From: Myxococcales bacterium
Lineage (GTDB): Bacteria; Myxococcota_A; Polyangia; Polyangiales; Polyangiaceae
Length of the DNA stretch: 36,681 bases
Reading direction: 5' to 3'
NCBI GenBank assembly: GCA_003139415.1
Contig: PLIR01000249.1
Location: 1 to 36,681, forward strand
The translations under genes and the position numbers were made by a program. The notes under the pieces were generated by a model. The model was not told the DNA's origin. It made no database searches and saw only the letters and a list, made by a program, of their open reading frames with translations. Positions 9,674-19,255 of the stretch are shown piece by piece (positions within the stretch are counted from its first letter, which is position 1; the number at the start of each line of letters is the position of its first letter).

Positions 9674-9942
9674 TCGATCGCGCGTTCGGGGGCGGGCTCA
9701 CTCGGCCGTCGCGTCCGCGCTCGCCGTCGCGCCGTTGGTGTTGCCGAAGGTCGAAGAGGCCTCGAGGCACTGCACGCTCACCTGTGCCCCTTCAGCTGCG
9801 CCAGCAGGAGCTCGCGAAGGACGACGCCGGTGGGCAAGTGACGCCCGAAAGGATCGGCAAGGAGACGGAGCACCCCACGTCCGACGACGGTCCGTTGCAG
9901 GGGTCCTGGCCCTGGTCGATCCACAGCGAAAACTTGGGGCGA

Positions 9943-10809
9943 TCAGCGAAGGCGCTCGATCGCCGCGGCTGCTCGATTGCGAAGCCCGGCCGTGGCCCCG
10001 TTCGTCGCAAGGTCCTCGAGCTCGATGCGGGCGTCCGCGACGCGGCCCTGCGCCGCCCACACCTGCGCGCGAGCCAGGCGCGCAGCGTCGCGCGTGTGCG
10101 CGTCGCCCGCCTGCGCGAGCTCCGCGAACGCGGCTTCGGCGCGGGTGTAGTCGTCGGCCCGCATGGCGTCGGCAGCCGCCGCCCATGCTCGCGCGGTCTC
10201 GGACGCATCGGAGGCCGCTTTCTTGTCGGCAGGTGTCGGCCGCGGCTCGGTTGGTGTGACCGGCTTTTGCGCGAGCGTCTCGGGCCCGTGCGCATGGCTC
10301 CGCGTGCGCGTCGTCTCTTCGGGGTGCGCCGTCGCAGCGACGTTCGCGGGTTCCTCCGCCGTTCTCGGCTCGTCGACTACGACGGGTGCCTCCGGCTCGG
10401 CCGCCGGGGGTGCGACGAACCCTCGCCCTTCCGCTGTCGCGCCGTGCGCCACCACGCGGGATGGCCCCGAACGGAAATACGTCATCCCGACTCGGACCGC
10501 GGCGCTGGCCACGGCGGCGACGAGCAGCACCGCCAGCGCGAGGCCGGCCGGCGCCATCTTTGGCCTTCGACGGGTCCGCGCCGCGAAGAACCTCGCGCCG
10601 GCTCGCTGCAGCTCGGCGCGGTCGGCTTCGAGAGTGGTCCATGCCTCGGCGACTCGCCGGGCCTGCTCGACGGCGCCGCGGCAGTGCTCGCAGAGGTCGA
10701 TGTGGGCCATGAGTTCGTCGGAAAGCGCCCCTCCGCGACGGGCCCCGTCGAGAACCTGTTCCGCCAAGCGCGGGCCGACGCACGGCGCCACCGGATGCAT
10801 CGCCCTCAT
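9943..10809 (-). CDS. Anti-sigma factor, zinc-finger type, with C-terminal repeat region
   Basis: HIDLCEHC (HxxxCxxC), one TM segment (LALAVLLVAAVASAAV), periplasmic TPR-like tail; ATGA overlap with sigma gene. Confidence 0.75.
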   Translation of the reverse strand: MRAMHPVAPCVGPRLAEQVLDGARRGGALSDELMAHIDLCEHCRGAVEQARRVAEAWTTLEADRAELQRAGARFFAARTRRRPKMAPAGLALAVLLVAAVASAAVRVGMTYFRSGPSRVVAHGATAEGRGFVAPPAAEPEAPVVVDEPRTAEEPANVAATAHPEETTRTRSHAHGPETLAQKPVTPTEPRPTPADKKAASDASETARAWAAAADAMRADDYTRAEAAFAELAQAGDAHTRDAARLARAQVWAAQGRVADARIELEDLATNGATAGLRNRAAAAIERLR

Positions 10810-11453
10810 GACCGCGCCTTTCCACGACAAGCCTCGACCCCAAAGTACGGATCCTGCGCCAGGAGCTCTGCGAGCGCGCGCCGGCCATCGCGCAGGCGCG
10901 ATCGGACGGCCCTTGGCAGGGCCTCGACGATCTCCGCGACTTCATCCACCGAGAAGCCTTCGAGATCGTGCAAGACGACCACGGTGCGGCGCTTGGGGGA
11001 GAGCTGCGCCAACGCGGCCCGCAGGCGGCGCGCCCGCTCGTCCGCGACCAAGCGCTCGTCGGTCGACGCTCTCCGCTCTGCGGCGCTCTCGGGCAAGTGA
11101 CCGTCTTCGGTCAGGGTGAAGCGCCGTAGCCACCGGCGGTACCAGCGGTCGTGCTTGCGTATGGTCAGGTAGCAGATGCGGAACGTCCAGGTCGAAAGCG
11201 CGGATCGGCCCGCGAAGCGCGGCAGGCTCCGGATGGCCTGTTCGGCGGCCGCCTGGGCGAGCTCGTCGACGTCGCGGCGACCCGCAAGCTTGCGAACTTG
11301 CTGGTAGACCAGCCTGAAGATCTCCTCGGCCGTGGCCGCCGGAAGAGGCGCCGATGCCGCAGGCAGGTTCGGGTCGGAGTCCGGAATGGCGGGCGGCGGG
11401 GCGGCGACGAATCCGGCGACCACACCGACGCTCGTCTGGAGGCGCTCCACCAT
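10806..11453 (-). CDS. ECF-type RNA polymerase sigma factor
   Basis: Region 2-like WTFRICYLTIRKHDRW and region 4-like LSPKRRTVVVLHDLEGFSVDEVAEIVEALPRAVRSRLRDGRRAL. Confidence 0.85.
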   Translation of the reverse strand: MVERLQTSVGVVAGFVAAPPPAIPDSDPNLPAASAPLPAATAEEIFRLVYQQVRKLAGRRDVDELAQAAAEQAIRSLPRFAGRSALSTWTFRICYLTIRKHDRWYRRWLRRFTLTEDGHLPESAAERRASTDERLVADERARRLRAALAQLSPKRRTVVVLHDLEGFSVDEVAEIVEALPRAVRSRLRDGRRALAELLAQDPYFGVEACRGKARS

Positions 11454-11668
11454 CTCTTACCCCCCATTGGTTCCCGAAGGCCGAGACCGTGAGCTTTGCA
11501 CGCCTGCGGTGACAATACCTTCCCACCTTTTTTCTCTGGCAGGCCGCTCTGGCGCCGAGGTGTTCCGCCTGCCGACGCTGACGGCCGGCCTCTCCCTCGA
11601 GGCCGTTGCCGACATCGCGGAGTGAGAGGTTTGCGACCGGCAGCGTTGTCCGGGTATCGTAAAGGTCC

Positions 11669-13069
11669 ATGTCCAGGCGTCGACCGTCGATCGTGGGAGC
11701 CGCCGCGTGGATCATGGCGGTGCTCGCAGCCGCGAGCTGCAGCAGCTCGAAGGCGACTGGGAACGGGGCCGACGGTGGCTCTTACCAGCTTCCGGTCGCC
11801 GACCCGGGGTCCAGCAGCGGCGGCGGAGAAGCGACCGGCGACGACTCCGCCGCGCCCTTGCCGACCAATGTGGATGCTGGAAGCTGTCTTGGGGCGTCGG
11901 CGCTCGCCGCGCTCGGCAAGAGCCGCATGCTCATCGGCGGCAACATGCAAACGACGACCGCCGCCATGGCTCCGTTCGACCTTTTCTACGAGTACATCTC
12001 CGGCGGCCTCTTCGACGGGAGCTCGCCGTGCACGTCGTGCGCGACCGGGTGCACGACAGGCGGCGGGGCCGCCTCGTGCGCTTCGAGCTGCTCGTGGTGG
12101 GGCTGCTGGCAGTACGACGAGGACCCCCCCGGCGATTACGTCCGCTCCCTCGTGAGCAGCTGCGAGGTGGCCTCCCAGATCCCGATGATCTCGTACTACC
12201 AGCTGCTGCAGTCGAGCGGCGTCTCGGAGGGCCCGGACGAGATCACCAAGGCGGCGACCGACGTGAGCTTCATGACGCGCTACTTCGCCGACTGGCGCTT
12301 TCTCCTCGAGCAGATAGGGCAGAGCGTCGCAATCCTGCACATCGAGCCCGACTTCTGGGGGTACGCGGAGCAGCAGGGTCCGGACCCGCACAAGCTCGCC
12401 GCGGCCGTCTCCACGGCGAATGCGACCGACTGCTCTTCGATGGAGAACTCCATCGCCGGGATGGGCACGTGCATGATCGCAATGGTGCGAAAGTACGCGC
12501 CGCACGCGCTCGTGGGCCTGCACGCTTCGGCGTGGTCGACGAACGTGAACGTCTCGCTCAACACGAGCACGACCCTCGACGTCGCCGCGCAGGCGCAGAC
12601 GACGGCGGCGTTCCTGTCGGCGTGCGGGGGATCGGACGCCGACCTCGTCATGGTCGAGACGAGCGATCGCGACGCCGGCTACGACCAGGTCGTCATGATG
12701 CAAAACACGTGGTGGGACGCGACGAACGCGACGCTCCCGGACTTCCACCAGGACTTCGCGTGGGTCAAGGCCCTCACGGAGGCGCTCGGCCGGCCGGCCC
12801 TCTACTGGCAGACGCCGTACGGCAACGAGAACATGCCGAACGCGTACACGAAGAACGACGCCGGTACGGACGTCGCCGGCCAGTGGAAAGACAACCGCGT
12901 CGACTATTTCTTCGCCAACATGAGCGAGCTCGCTGCGGCGCACGCGATCGGGGCCGCCTTCGGAGCGGGGGCGGCCTTGCTGACGACCGCCGAGAACGAC
13001 GGCGGCAACTTCGTCTCGAAGGCGAAGGCATATTTCGCCAGCGGCGGTCAGTCGTATTGCAGTCCGTGA
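11669..13069 (+). CDS. Secreted lipoprotein, putative TIM-barrel-like glycoside hydrolase of unassigned family
   Basis: Lipobox VLAAASCSS; DAG-rich linker; globular domain with LHIEPDFWGY, LVMVETSDRDAG, GRPALYWQTPYGNENMPN. Confidence 0.55.
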   Translation: MSRRRPSIVGAAAWIMAVLAAASCSSSKATGNGADGGSYQLPVADPGSSSGGGEATGDDSAAPLPTNVDAGSCLGASALAALGKSRMLIGGNMQTTTAAMAPFDLFYEYISGGLFDGSSPCTSCATGCTTGGGAASCASSCSWWGCWQYDEDPPGDYVRSLVSSCEVASQIPMISYYQLLQSSGVSEGPDEITKAATDVSFMTRYFADWRFLLEQIGQSVAILHIEPDFWGYAEQQGPDPHKLAAAVSTANATDCSSMENSIAGMGTCMIAMVRKYAPHALVGLHASAWSTNVNVSLNTSTTLDVAAQAQTTAAFLSACGGSDADLVMVETSDRDAGYDQVVMMQNTWWDATNATLPDFHQDFAWVKALTEALGRPALYWQTPYGNENMPNAYTKNDAGTDVAGQWKDNRVDYFFANMSELAAAHAIGAAFGAGAALLTTAENDGGNFVSKAKAYFASGGQSYCSP

Positions 13070-13076
13070 GTGGTTG

Positions 13077-14129
13077 TCACGGGTCGCCGGTGTTCTTCTG
13101 GTAGACGCGGACCCAGTCGACCATCATCGTCTGCGGGAAGTGCGTTGTTGCGTTGGGCTGCCCCGGCCACTGTCCGCCGACGGCGACGTTCATGATCAGG
13201 AAGAATGGCTGATCGAACTCCCAGGTGCCGCCGTTCGGCACGGCCGCCTGCGTCTGGGTCTCGTAGAGCACGTCGTCTACGTAGAAGGCGATGGTGCCGG
13301 GCTCCCACTCGATCGCGAACACGTGGAACCCGTTGGCGAATGAGCCGCCGTCCGGGAGCGTGTACGTCCCGGTCGGGTCATCCTTGGGCATGTGCAGGCT
13401 GCCGTGGTTGGTCGTGATGTCGCTGCCGATCGTCTCCATGAAGTCGATCTCGCCGCATGCGGGCCAGCTCACGGTGTTGATGTCGTTGCCGAGCATCCAG
13501 ACCGCAGGCCAGAGGCCCTGGCCCGTTGGCATCTGCACCCGCGCCTCGAAGCGCCCGTACTCTTGCGAAAAGAGCCCTTCGGTCTTGAGCCGCGCACTCG
13601 TGTAAAGGCAGGTCCCGGCGCCCGTGGGCGCATACGAGCAGTGATACTGCGACGCCCCCTCGGTGGTGGCTGTGATGACAAGGGCGCCGCCCTGCACGAC
13701 GGCGTTTTCGGTGCCGCTCGTGTAGTACTCCTCCTCTTCGTTGCCCCATCCGGTGCCGCCGGTGTCGTACGTCCACTTCGTCGGGTCGGCGGCGGAGCCA
13801 TCGGGCCCGTCGAACTCGTCGGACCAGGTCAAGGTCCACCCGGAGAGGGCCGCGTCGGGCGATGCGTCGAGCGTTCCCGCGCCCATCGACGTGGTGGCGT
13901 CCATCGCGTTCGCCGCCGTGCCTCCGTCATCGCCGACGGCGCTGATCGCCGCCGAATCGTCGCCCGACTCGCCGCCGCCTTCGGGCGCCGCCATGATCCC
14001 GGACGTGCTGCCATCGACCAGGGGAGCGCCGGTCGCCTTGCTCGATCCGCCCCCCGAGCAGCCGCTGGCCAGGGCCAGCATCAGAGCGGTCCACCAGAGT
14101 CGGGCTCCGTTCGTCATGGCTCCTCCCAT
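13077..14129 (-). CDS. Glycoside hydrolase family 16 (beta-glucanase/laminarinase-like) lipoprotein
   Basis: LTWSDEFDG; catalytic GEIDFMETIG; WPAVWMLG; FHVFAIEWEPGTIAFYVDD. Confidence 0.92.
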   Translation of the reverse strand: MGGAMTNGARLWWTALMLALASGCSGGGSSKATGAPLVDGSTSGIMAAPEGGGESGDDSAAISAVGDDGGTAANAMDATTSMGAGTLDASPDAALSGWTLTWSDEFDGPDGSAADPTKWTYDTGGTGWGNEEEEYYTSGTENAVVQGGALVITATTEGASQYHCSYAPTGAGTCLYTSARLKTEGLFSQEYGRFEARVQMPTGQGLWPAVWMLGNDINTVSWPACGEIDFMETIGSDITTNHGSLHMPKDDPTGTYTLPDGGSFANGFHVFAIEWEPGTIAFYVDDVLYETQTQAAVPNGGTWEFDQPFFLIMNVAVGGQWPGQPNATTHFPQTMMVDWVRVYQKNTGDP

Positions 14130-14206
14130 CGGGGGGGAGGTACCCGATCCCCGCCACCGAGGCTCGATCTTCCGTCAGGCCCATCCCTTTCCGATGGGAT
14201 CGAACC

Positions 14207-15601
14207 TCAGCACTCCACGACGTTCACCGCGAGTCCACCCTGCGCCGTCTCCTTGTATTGGGTCAGCATGTCGGCGCCCGTAGCCCGCATCGTGGCGATG
14301 ACCTTGTCGAGCGAGACGCGGTGCTGGCCGTCGCCGGAGAGGGCGATGCGCGACGCGTTCACTGCCTTCACGGCGCCCATCGCGTTTCGCTCGATGCAGG
14401 GCACCTGCACGAGCCCCCCGATGGGGTCGCACGTCAGCCCGAGGTTGTGCTCCATCCCGATCTCGGCGGCGTTCTCGACCTGCCGCGGGGTGCCGCCGAG
14501 CGCCTCGGTGAGGCCGGCGGCGGCCATCGAGCACGCGACGCCGACCTCGCCCTGGCAGCCCACCTCGGCGCCGGAGATCGACGCGTTCGTCTTATAGAGG
14601 ATGCCGACTGCGCCGGCGACGAGGAGGAACCGCTCGATGCCCTCGGTGCTCGCGCCCGGCGCGTAACGGTCGTAGTAGTGCAGCACCGCGGGAATGACCC
14701 CGGCGGCGCCGTTGGTCGGGGCGGTGACGACGCGTCCGCCCGCCGCGTTCTCCTCGTTGACCGCGAGGGCCCAGAGGTTCACCCAGTCGAGCGCCACGAG
14801 GGGATCGCTCGGTCGAGGATCGGCCACCAAGCGGCGGTGAAGCGCGCGCGCGCGCCGGTGCACGCCAAGCCCCCCGGGCAGGACGCCCTCCTGCTCGCAC
14901 CCGCGACGGACGCACGCGCGCATCGCCGCCCACACCTTCTGCAGCCGATCGCGCACCTCCCGTTCGCTGCGCCAGGTGCGCTCGTTCTCCATCATCAGCG
15001 CGCTTATCGAGAGGCGGCGCGCGTCGCAGCGGGCGAGCAGCGCGTCGGCGCTGGTGAACGGGTTCGGTACGGTCTCGCTTCCCGTGGGAGCGGGGAGGTC
15101 GGAAGGACGGAAGGCGCTCGCGGAGTTCGCTGCGTCGCCGACGACGAAGCCGCCGCCGACCGAGTAGTACGTGCGGCGCAGGAGCTCGGCCCCGTCGCCA
15201 TCGAACGCGACGAACGTCATGCCGTTGGAGTGGGCAGGGAGCGCGCGGAGGGCATGAAAGACGACATCGGCGTCGAGCGCGAAGGGAACGGCGCGACGTC
15301 CCAGCAGCTGCAACGCGCCTTCGTCGCGGATGCGCTTCACGTGGCCCGGGATCGCGTCAGGGTCGATCGCCTCCGGTTCGGCCCCCTCGAGGCCCAGCAG
15401 GATCGCCGTGTCCGTGCCATGGCCTTTGCCGGTCGCGCCGAGCGACCCGAAGAGCTCCGCCGTCACGCGCTTGACCGCCGCGAGCCCGCGTTCGTCGTCG
15501 AGCGCCAGGGCGAAGCGGCGCGCGGCGCGCATCGGCCCGAGGGTGTGCGAACTGGAGGGCCCGATGCCGATGGTGAAGAGATCGAGCGCCGAGAGGCTCA
15601 C
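14207..15601 (-). CDS. sdaA: L-serine ammonia-lyase (L-serine dehydratase), iron-sulfur type
   Basis: [61 protein letters not shown]. Confidence 0.95.
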   Translation of the reverse strand: MSLSALDLFTIGIGPSSSHTLGPMRAARRFALALDDERGLAAVKRVTAELFGSLGATGKGHGTDTAILLGLEGAEPEAIDPDAIPGHVKRIRDEGALQLLGRRAVPFALDADVVFHALRALPAHSNGMTFVAFDGDGAELLRRTYYSVGGGFVVGDAANSASAFRPSDLPAPTGSETVPNPFTSADALLARCDARRLSISALMMENERTWRSEREVRDRLQKVWAAMRACVRRGCEQEGVLPGGLGVHRRARALHRRLVADPRPSDPLVALDWVNLWALAVNEENAAGGRVVTAPTNGAAGVIPAVLHYYDRYAPGASTEGIERFLLVAGAVGILYKTNASISGAEVGCQGEVGVACSMAAAGLTEALGGTPRQVENAAEIGMEHNLGLTCDPIGGLVQVPCIERNAMGAVKAVNASRIALSGDGQHRVSLDKVIATMRATGADMLTQYKETAQGGLAVNVVEC

Positions 15602-16482
15602 ACGTCTCGATCGTAGCACTCGCCTGCGGGTGGGACGGCGTCGCCAAACCCGATGAGCTCCGGCTCGAAGGAGGCGAGCCGCGTGGCTGCGATGCGCACT
15701 GCGTCAGGGTTGTCGTCGACGAGGACGAAGCCTCGGCCGTGGCGGGCGGCCGCCTCTCCCGTCGTGCCGCTGCCGGCGAAGAAGTCGAGGACCACGTCGC
15801 CTGGGCGCGAGTGCACGGTGATTACCCGGTTGAGGATCCCGAGCGGCTTCTGCGTCGGATAGCCCGTCTTCTCCCGCCCGGCTGTCGGCACGATCGTGTG
15901 CCACCAGACGTCCGTCGGCGTCTTGCCCCGCTCCGCCTTCTCCTTCGAGACGAGGCCCGGGGCCATGTAGGGGATCCTTTCCATGGCGTCGTACTCGAAC
16001 ACGTAGTTGTCGGGGTCGAGCGCGTACCAGAGGATCGTGTCGTGCTTCGTGGGCCAGCGGTTCTTCGAGCGGCCGCCGTAGTCGTACGCCCAGATGATCT
16101 CGTTTTTGAACCGATCGCGGCCGAGCAAGCGATCGAGGGCTACCTTCACGTAGTGGACCTCGTGGTGGTCGAGATGGACGAAGAGCGAGGCGTCCGGCGT
16201 CATGCACCGTAGCGCGGCGCGCAGGCGCGGCAGGAGGAACGCGTCGAAGTCGTCGAACGCGTCGGCGTAGCGGCTGCTCGCGATCTTCTCGACGTCGTAG
16301 CGTCGTCCGGCGAAGCCGCCCCGCGTGCCCGCGCCCTCGCCTTCGGCCCGGGTGACGCGCATCCGGTCTCGCTTCTGCACGGCGCCCGTGTTGAACGGCG
16401 GGTCGATGTAGACCAGGCGGGCGAAGCCCTCCGGCAGCGTCGGAAGGACGTCGGCGTTGTCGCCCAGGATGATCTTGCGCAT
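15598..16482 (-). CDS. Site-specific DNA methyltransferase (orphan, adenine/N4-cytosine type)
   Basis: YIDPPFNTG (motif IV) before [13 protein letters not shown] (motif I); ATG at 16482. Confidence 0.88.
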   Translation of the reverse strand: MRKIILGDNADVLPTLPEGFARLVYIDPPFNTGAVQKRDRMRVTRAEGEGAGTRGGFAGRRYDVEKIASSRYADAFDDFDAFLLPRLRAALRCMTPDASLFVHLDHHEVHYVKVALDRLLGRDRFKNEIIWAYDYGGRSKNRWPTKHDTILWYALDPDNYVFEYDAMERIPYMAPGLVSKEKAERGKTPTDVWWHTIVPTAGREKTGYPTQKPLGILNRVITVHSRPGDVVLDFFAGSGTTGEAAARHGRGFVLVDDNPDAVRIAATRLASFEPELIGFGDAVPPAGECYDRDV

Positions 16483-16508
16483 CGCCGCGGCTCGCCGTGG
16501 CAGCCGAG

Positions 16509-17183
16509 CTACTGCGGCGACGTGCAGACCAGGACGTCGATGTCGCCAGCCAGGATGTATTCGCCCGCGGTCACGTCGAGCTTGAGCTTGCCGGTCGCGT
16601 CCTTCGTGGTGGGCGCCGAGACGACCTGCACCGTGCCGGTCGGCTTGAACGTGGTGGAGAACTGCGCCTTGCCCGCGGCGTTCGCGCGCGCGAAGCCCAC
16701 CTCGTTGACGCTCTTCTTGGTCGCCCGCTTGAGCGACGCGAGGTCGGTCTTGTAGCCCTTCTTCCACGTGACGGTGATCGTCATGGTCGGGTCCGAGGCC
16801 GCCACGTCGCAGGTCGTTCCCTCGATCAGAGACAGCGCGACGCGCCCGTCGGCCGCCATCGGCGAAAGGAGGCGCGCGACCTTCGGGGTGAACGACTTGC
16901 CGTCGATCGCGCCCGTCACGCTCGGCGTCGGGTGGAACACAGCCGGCGCGGCGTCGTCGGCCGGGGGGGCGTCTGCCGCGACCGCTTTGGGCTTGGGCGC
17001 CGGCGCCGGCGAAGGGTTCGTGTCCGGCGCCAGCGGCGGCGCCAAGTCCTCCGGGTCCTTGGAGGACCCGCCTTTGGACTCGCTCGACGAGGGCTCGTCG
17101 GACGACGACGTTTCAGCCGGCTTCTGCGCGGCGCCGCCGCAGGCGAAGAGCACGATCAACGACGAACACACAGCGACGCGCAT
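16509..17183 (-). CDS. Hypothetical lipoprotein
   Basis: MRVAVCSSLIVLFACGGA lipobox, Ser/Pro/Asp-rich linker. Confidence 0.75.
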   Translation of the reverse strand: MRVAVCSSLIVLFACGGAAQKPAETSSSDEPSSSESKGGSSKDPEDLAPPLAPDTNPSPAPAPKPKAVAADAPPADDAAPAVFHPTPSVTGAIDGKSFTPKVARLLSPMAADGRVALSLIEGTTCDVAASDPTMTITVTWKKGYKTDLASLKRATKKSVNEVGFARANAAGKAQFSTTFKPTGTVQVVSAPTTKDATGKLKLDVTAGEYILAGDIDVLVCTSPQ

Positions 17184-17244
17184 GGGAACTCCTCCGTGGC
17201 GGACAACCTTTACGCAAAGCGCCGCCAGAGTCCACACCCCGCGC

Positions 17245-18945
17245 TCACGCGCGAGGTACCGGGCGCTCCGGCCGGATGGTCATGCGCGGGTCACGCGGGT
17301 CTGGCCCGCCCGCCGCCGCGGCGAACGCGTCGGCCACGTGGCTCGCCACCTCGATGACCGAATGCGAGGGGCCGACGCGGATGGATCCGACGTCCGCGCC
17401 CTGGATCTGCCCTCGCCGGCACGCCATGGCGAGGAGCCGCCGTGCGTCGGCGCCCTGACGCTGTCCCCAGGAGACCCGGAACGGCACCCACGCGATCTCG
17501 CGATCGCGGCGCGCGGCGCGCGTCGCTGGGGCCGGACGTGCCTGCGGGGTCCTCGGGCGCCCGCGCCCGTCGGGCGGCGGCTCGATGGCCCGCACGGCTC
17601 GAGGTTCGGCCTCGCCGCCGAAGCGCGTCTTCGCGAGCAGCCGTGCGATCGCGCGGGTCACGTTGCCCTCGGCGGCGATCCGCTTGGCGAGGTCCCAGGT
17701 GGCCTCGTCGATCGCCTCGGCGTCGTCGGGCGCGGAGAGCAGCGCCTTGGCCGCCCGGTCGTGCCCTGCCGCGCGGATGGAGTCCGCCGTCGGGACCGGC
17801 TCGAAGCGGTGCGCGACGCCGGCTCGCTGAAGAACGTATCGCGTCCTCGACAGCTCCGACATCGACGTCAAGATCGCGCTCGTCCCCTTTTTTCCGGCGC
17901 GGCCCGTCCTGCCGCTGCGATGCGTGTACGTGTCGGCGTCGGACGGGGGCTCGGCGTGGATGACCCGCGCGATGTCCTGCACGTCGATGCCGCGGGCCGC
18001 CACATCGGTGGCGACGAGGATGCGGAGGTCGCCTTGCTTGAAGGCGCCGATGGCCCGGTTGCGCGCGGCCTGTTCCATCTCGCCCGACAGCGACGTCGCC
18101 GCGAACCCGGACTCGTTGAGAGCTGCCGTGATTGACGCCACATCGGCGCGCGTCCGCGCGAAGACGAGCGTGCGGCCGTCGGGATCGGCGAGCAACAGGT
18201 TGACGATCGCGTCCATCCGCTGGCGAGGGTCGACCAGGTGAATGACGTGGTCGATGTCGGCGTTGGCGGCGCCGAGGCGCGTGCCTTCGACGTGGACCGG
18301 GTCCCGCTGCGTTGCGTCGGCGAGGGCGCGCACTTCGCGCGGGAAGGTGGCCGACACCAGGTGCGTATTGTGGCCCGCGGGCGCGAACTTGACGATGGCC
18401 TCCAGGTCGTCGCGGAAGCCGAGGTCGAGGAGCCGATCGGCCTCGTCGAGGACGACGGTTCCGACGGTGGTCGCGTCGATGGTGCCGCGCTGCAGGTGCT
18501 CGAGCAGGCGTCCCGGAGTCCCCACGATGACGGCCGGGTTGCGTCCGAGGGCGCGCCGCTCGTCGCCGTAGCCTGCGCCGCCCGTCACGCACGCGAGACG
18601 CGCCCCCGTAGGTAAGTAGAGCCAGGCGAGCTCCTCCTCGAGCTGCTTTGCGAGCTCGCGCGTCGGCACGATCACCATTGCCCTGGGGCGCGCGAGGGCC
18701 GACTTGGACGCGGGGGCGGCCGGATGGGACCCTTCGCCCCGGGCCGTTCCGATCAGGTGCCGCAGGGTAAACCCGATGGCAACCGTCTTGCCGGAGCCTG
18801 TCTGCGAGGTGATTCGCAGGTCGCGTCCGGCGAGGGCCGGGTCGAGAACGGCCGTCTGGACGGCCGTAAGGGTTGTGTAACCCTTGGCGGTGAGGGCGCT
18901 CGACAACGCAGGCCCGAGGACGGACTGTAGCTCAGATGGGTCCAT
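17245..18945 (-). CDS. DEAD-box ATP-dependent RNA helicase, DbpA-like C-terminal domain
   Basis: TSQTGSGKT, VLDEADRLLD, SATFP, HRSGRTGRAG motifs; C-terminal DbpA-type RNA-binding domain. Confidence 0.92.
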   Translation of the reverse strand: MDPSELQSVLGPALSSALTAKGYTTLTAVQTAVLDPALAGRDLRITSQTGSGKTVAIGFTLRHLIGTARGEGSHPAAPASKSALARPRAMVIVPTRELAKQLEEELAWLYLPTGARLACVTGGAGYGDERRALGRNPAVIVGTPGRLLEHLQRGTIDATTVGTVVLDEADRLLDLGFRDDLEAIVKFAPAGHNTHLVSATFPREVRALADATQRDPVHVEGTRLGAANADIDHVIHLVDPRQRMDAIVNLLLADPDGRTLVFARTRADVASITAALNESGFAATSLSGEMEQAARNRAIGAFKQGDLRILVATDVAARGIDVQDIARVIHAEPPSDADTYTHRSGRTGRAGKKGTSAILTSMSELSRTRYVLQRAGVAHRFEPVPTADSIRAAGHDRAAKALLSAPDDAEAIDEATWDLAKRIAAEGNVTRAIARLLAKTRFGGEAEPRAVRAIEPPPDGRGRPRTPQARPAPATRAARRDREIAWVPFRVSWGQRQGADARRLLAMACRRGQIQGADVGSIRVGPSHSVIEVASHVADAFAAAAGGPDPRDPRMTIRPERPVPRA

Positions 18946-19042
18946 GAAGCGGTCGGCCCATGTAGCATGCGGCGCCGCCCGGGGCGAGCAACTGCTTGAA
19001 AGCAGAGCCGGGACATGTCATTTGGCGGGCGCGCATCATCTA

Positions 19043-19056
19043 CGCATGCGCATGCG
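19043..19056. repeat. 14-bp perfect palindrome CGCATGCGCATGCG abutting tRNA-His
   Basis: Read directly; last G is tRNA-His position -1. Confidence 0.7.
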
Positions 19057-19129
19057 GTGGCCGTAGCTCAGCTGGTAGAGCACTGGATTGTGGCTCCAGG
19101 TGTCGCGGGTTCGAACCCCGTCGGTCACC
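19056..19129 (+). tRNA. tRNA-His (GTG)
   Basis: Cloverleaf: acceptor GTGGCCG/CGGTCAC, anticodon loop TTGTGGC, T-arm GCGGGTTCGAACCCCGT; G-1 and C73; CCA not encoded. Confidence 0.95.
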
Positions 19130-19141
19130 CCCTGTCGAGGT

Positions 19142-19255
19142 AAGAAGCCTCCTCGACCTTGCTCCGGGGTTCTGTCGTTCCTGTACTGCGTCCAGCCCAA
19201 AGCGGCTGGACTCCGTACAGGAACGGGCGAACCCCGTCGGTCACCCCGGCTTCTT
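19142..19255 (+). other. Compound hairpin downstream of tRNA-His containing a duplicated tRNA-His 3' end
   Basis: Nested arms AAGAAGCC/GGCTTCTT, GGGGTTC/GAACCCC, GTTCCTGTAC/GTACAGGAAC, GTCCAGCC/GGCTGGAC. Confidence 0.75.
19228..19247 (+). repeat. 20-bp exact direct repeat of the tRNA-His 3' end (other copy 19112-19131)
   Basis: CGAACCCCGTCGGTCACCCC at both positions, 116 bp apart. Confidence 0.9.

Noticed and set aside
8422-11100. 892-aa + strand ORF
   Set aside because: Arg/Ala-rich antisense or off-frame reading through SDR, anti-sigma and sigma genes; typical spurious ORF in high-GC DNA
11165-12943. 592-aa minus-strand ORF
   Set aside because: Antisense shadow of the secreted hydrolase candidate and sigma gene; no family match
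17054-17070. Hairpin GGGTCC-TTGGA-GGACCC as a terminator
   Set aside because: Lies within the lipoprotein CDS and has no T tract
19131-19247. Second complete tRNA-His
   Set aside because: Only the 3' T-arm/acceptor half is repeated; no anticodon arm or 5' acceptor is present
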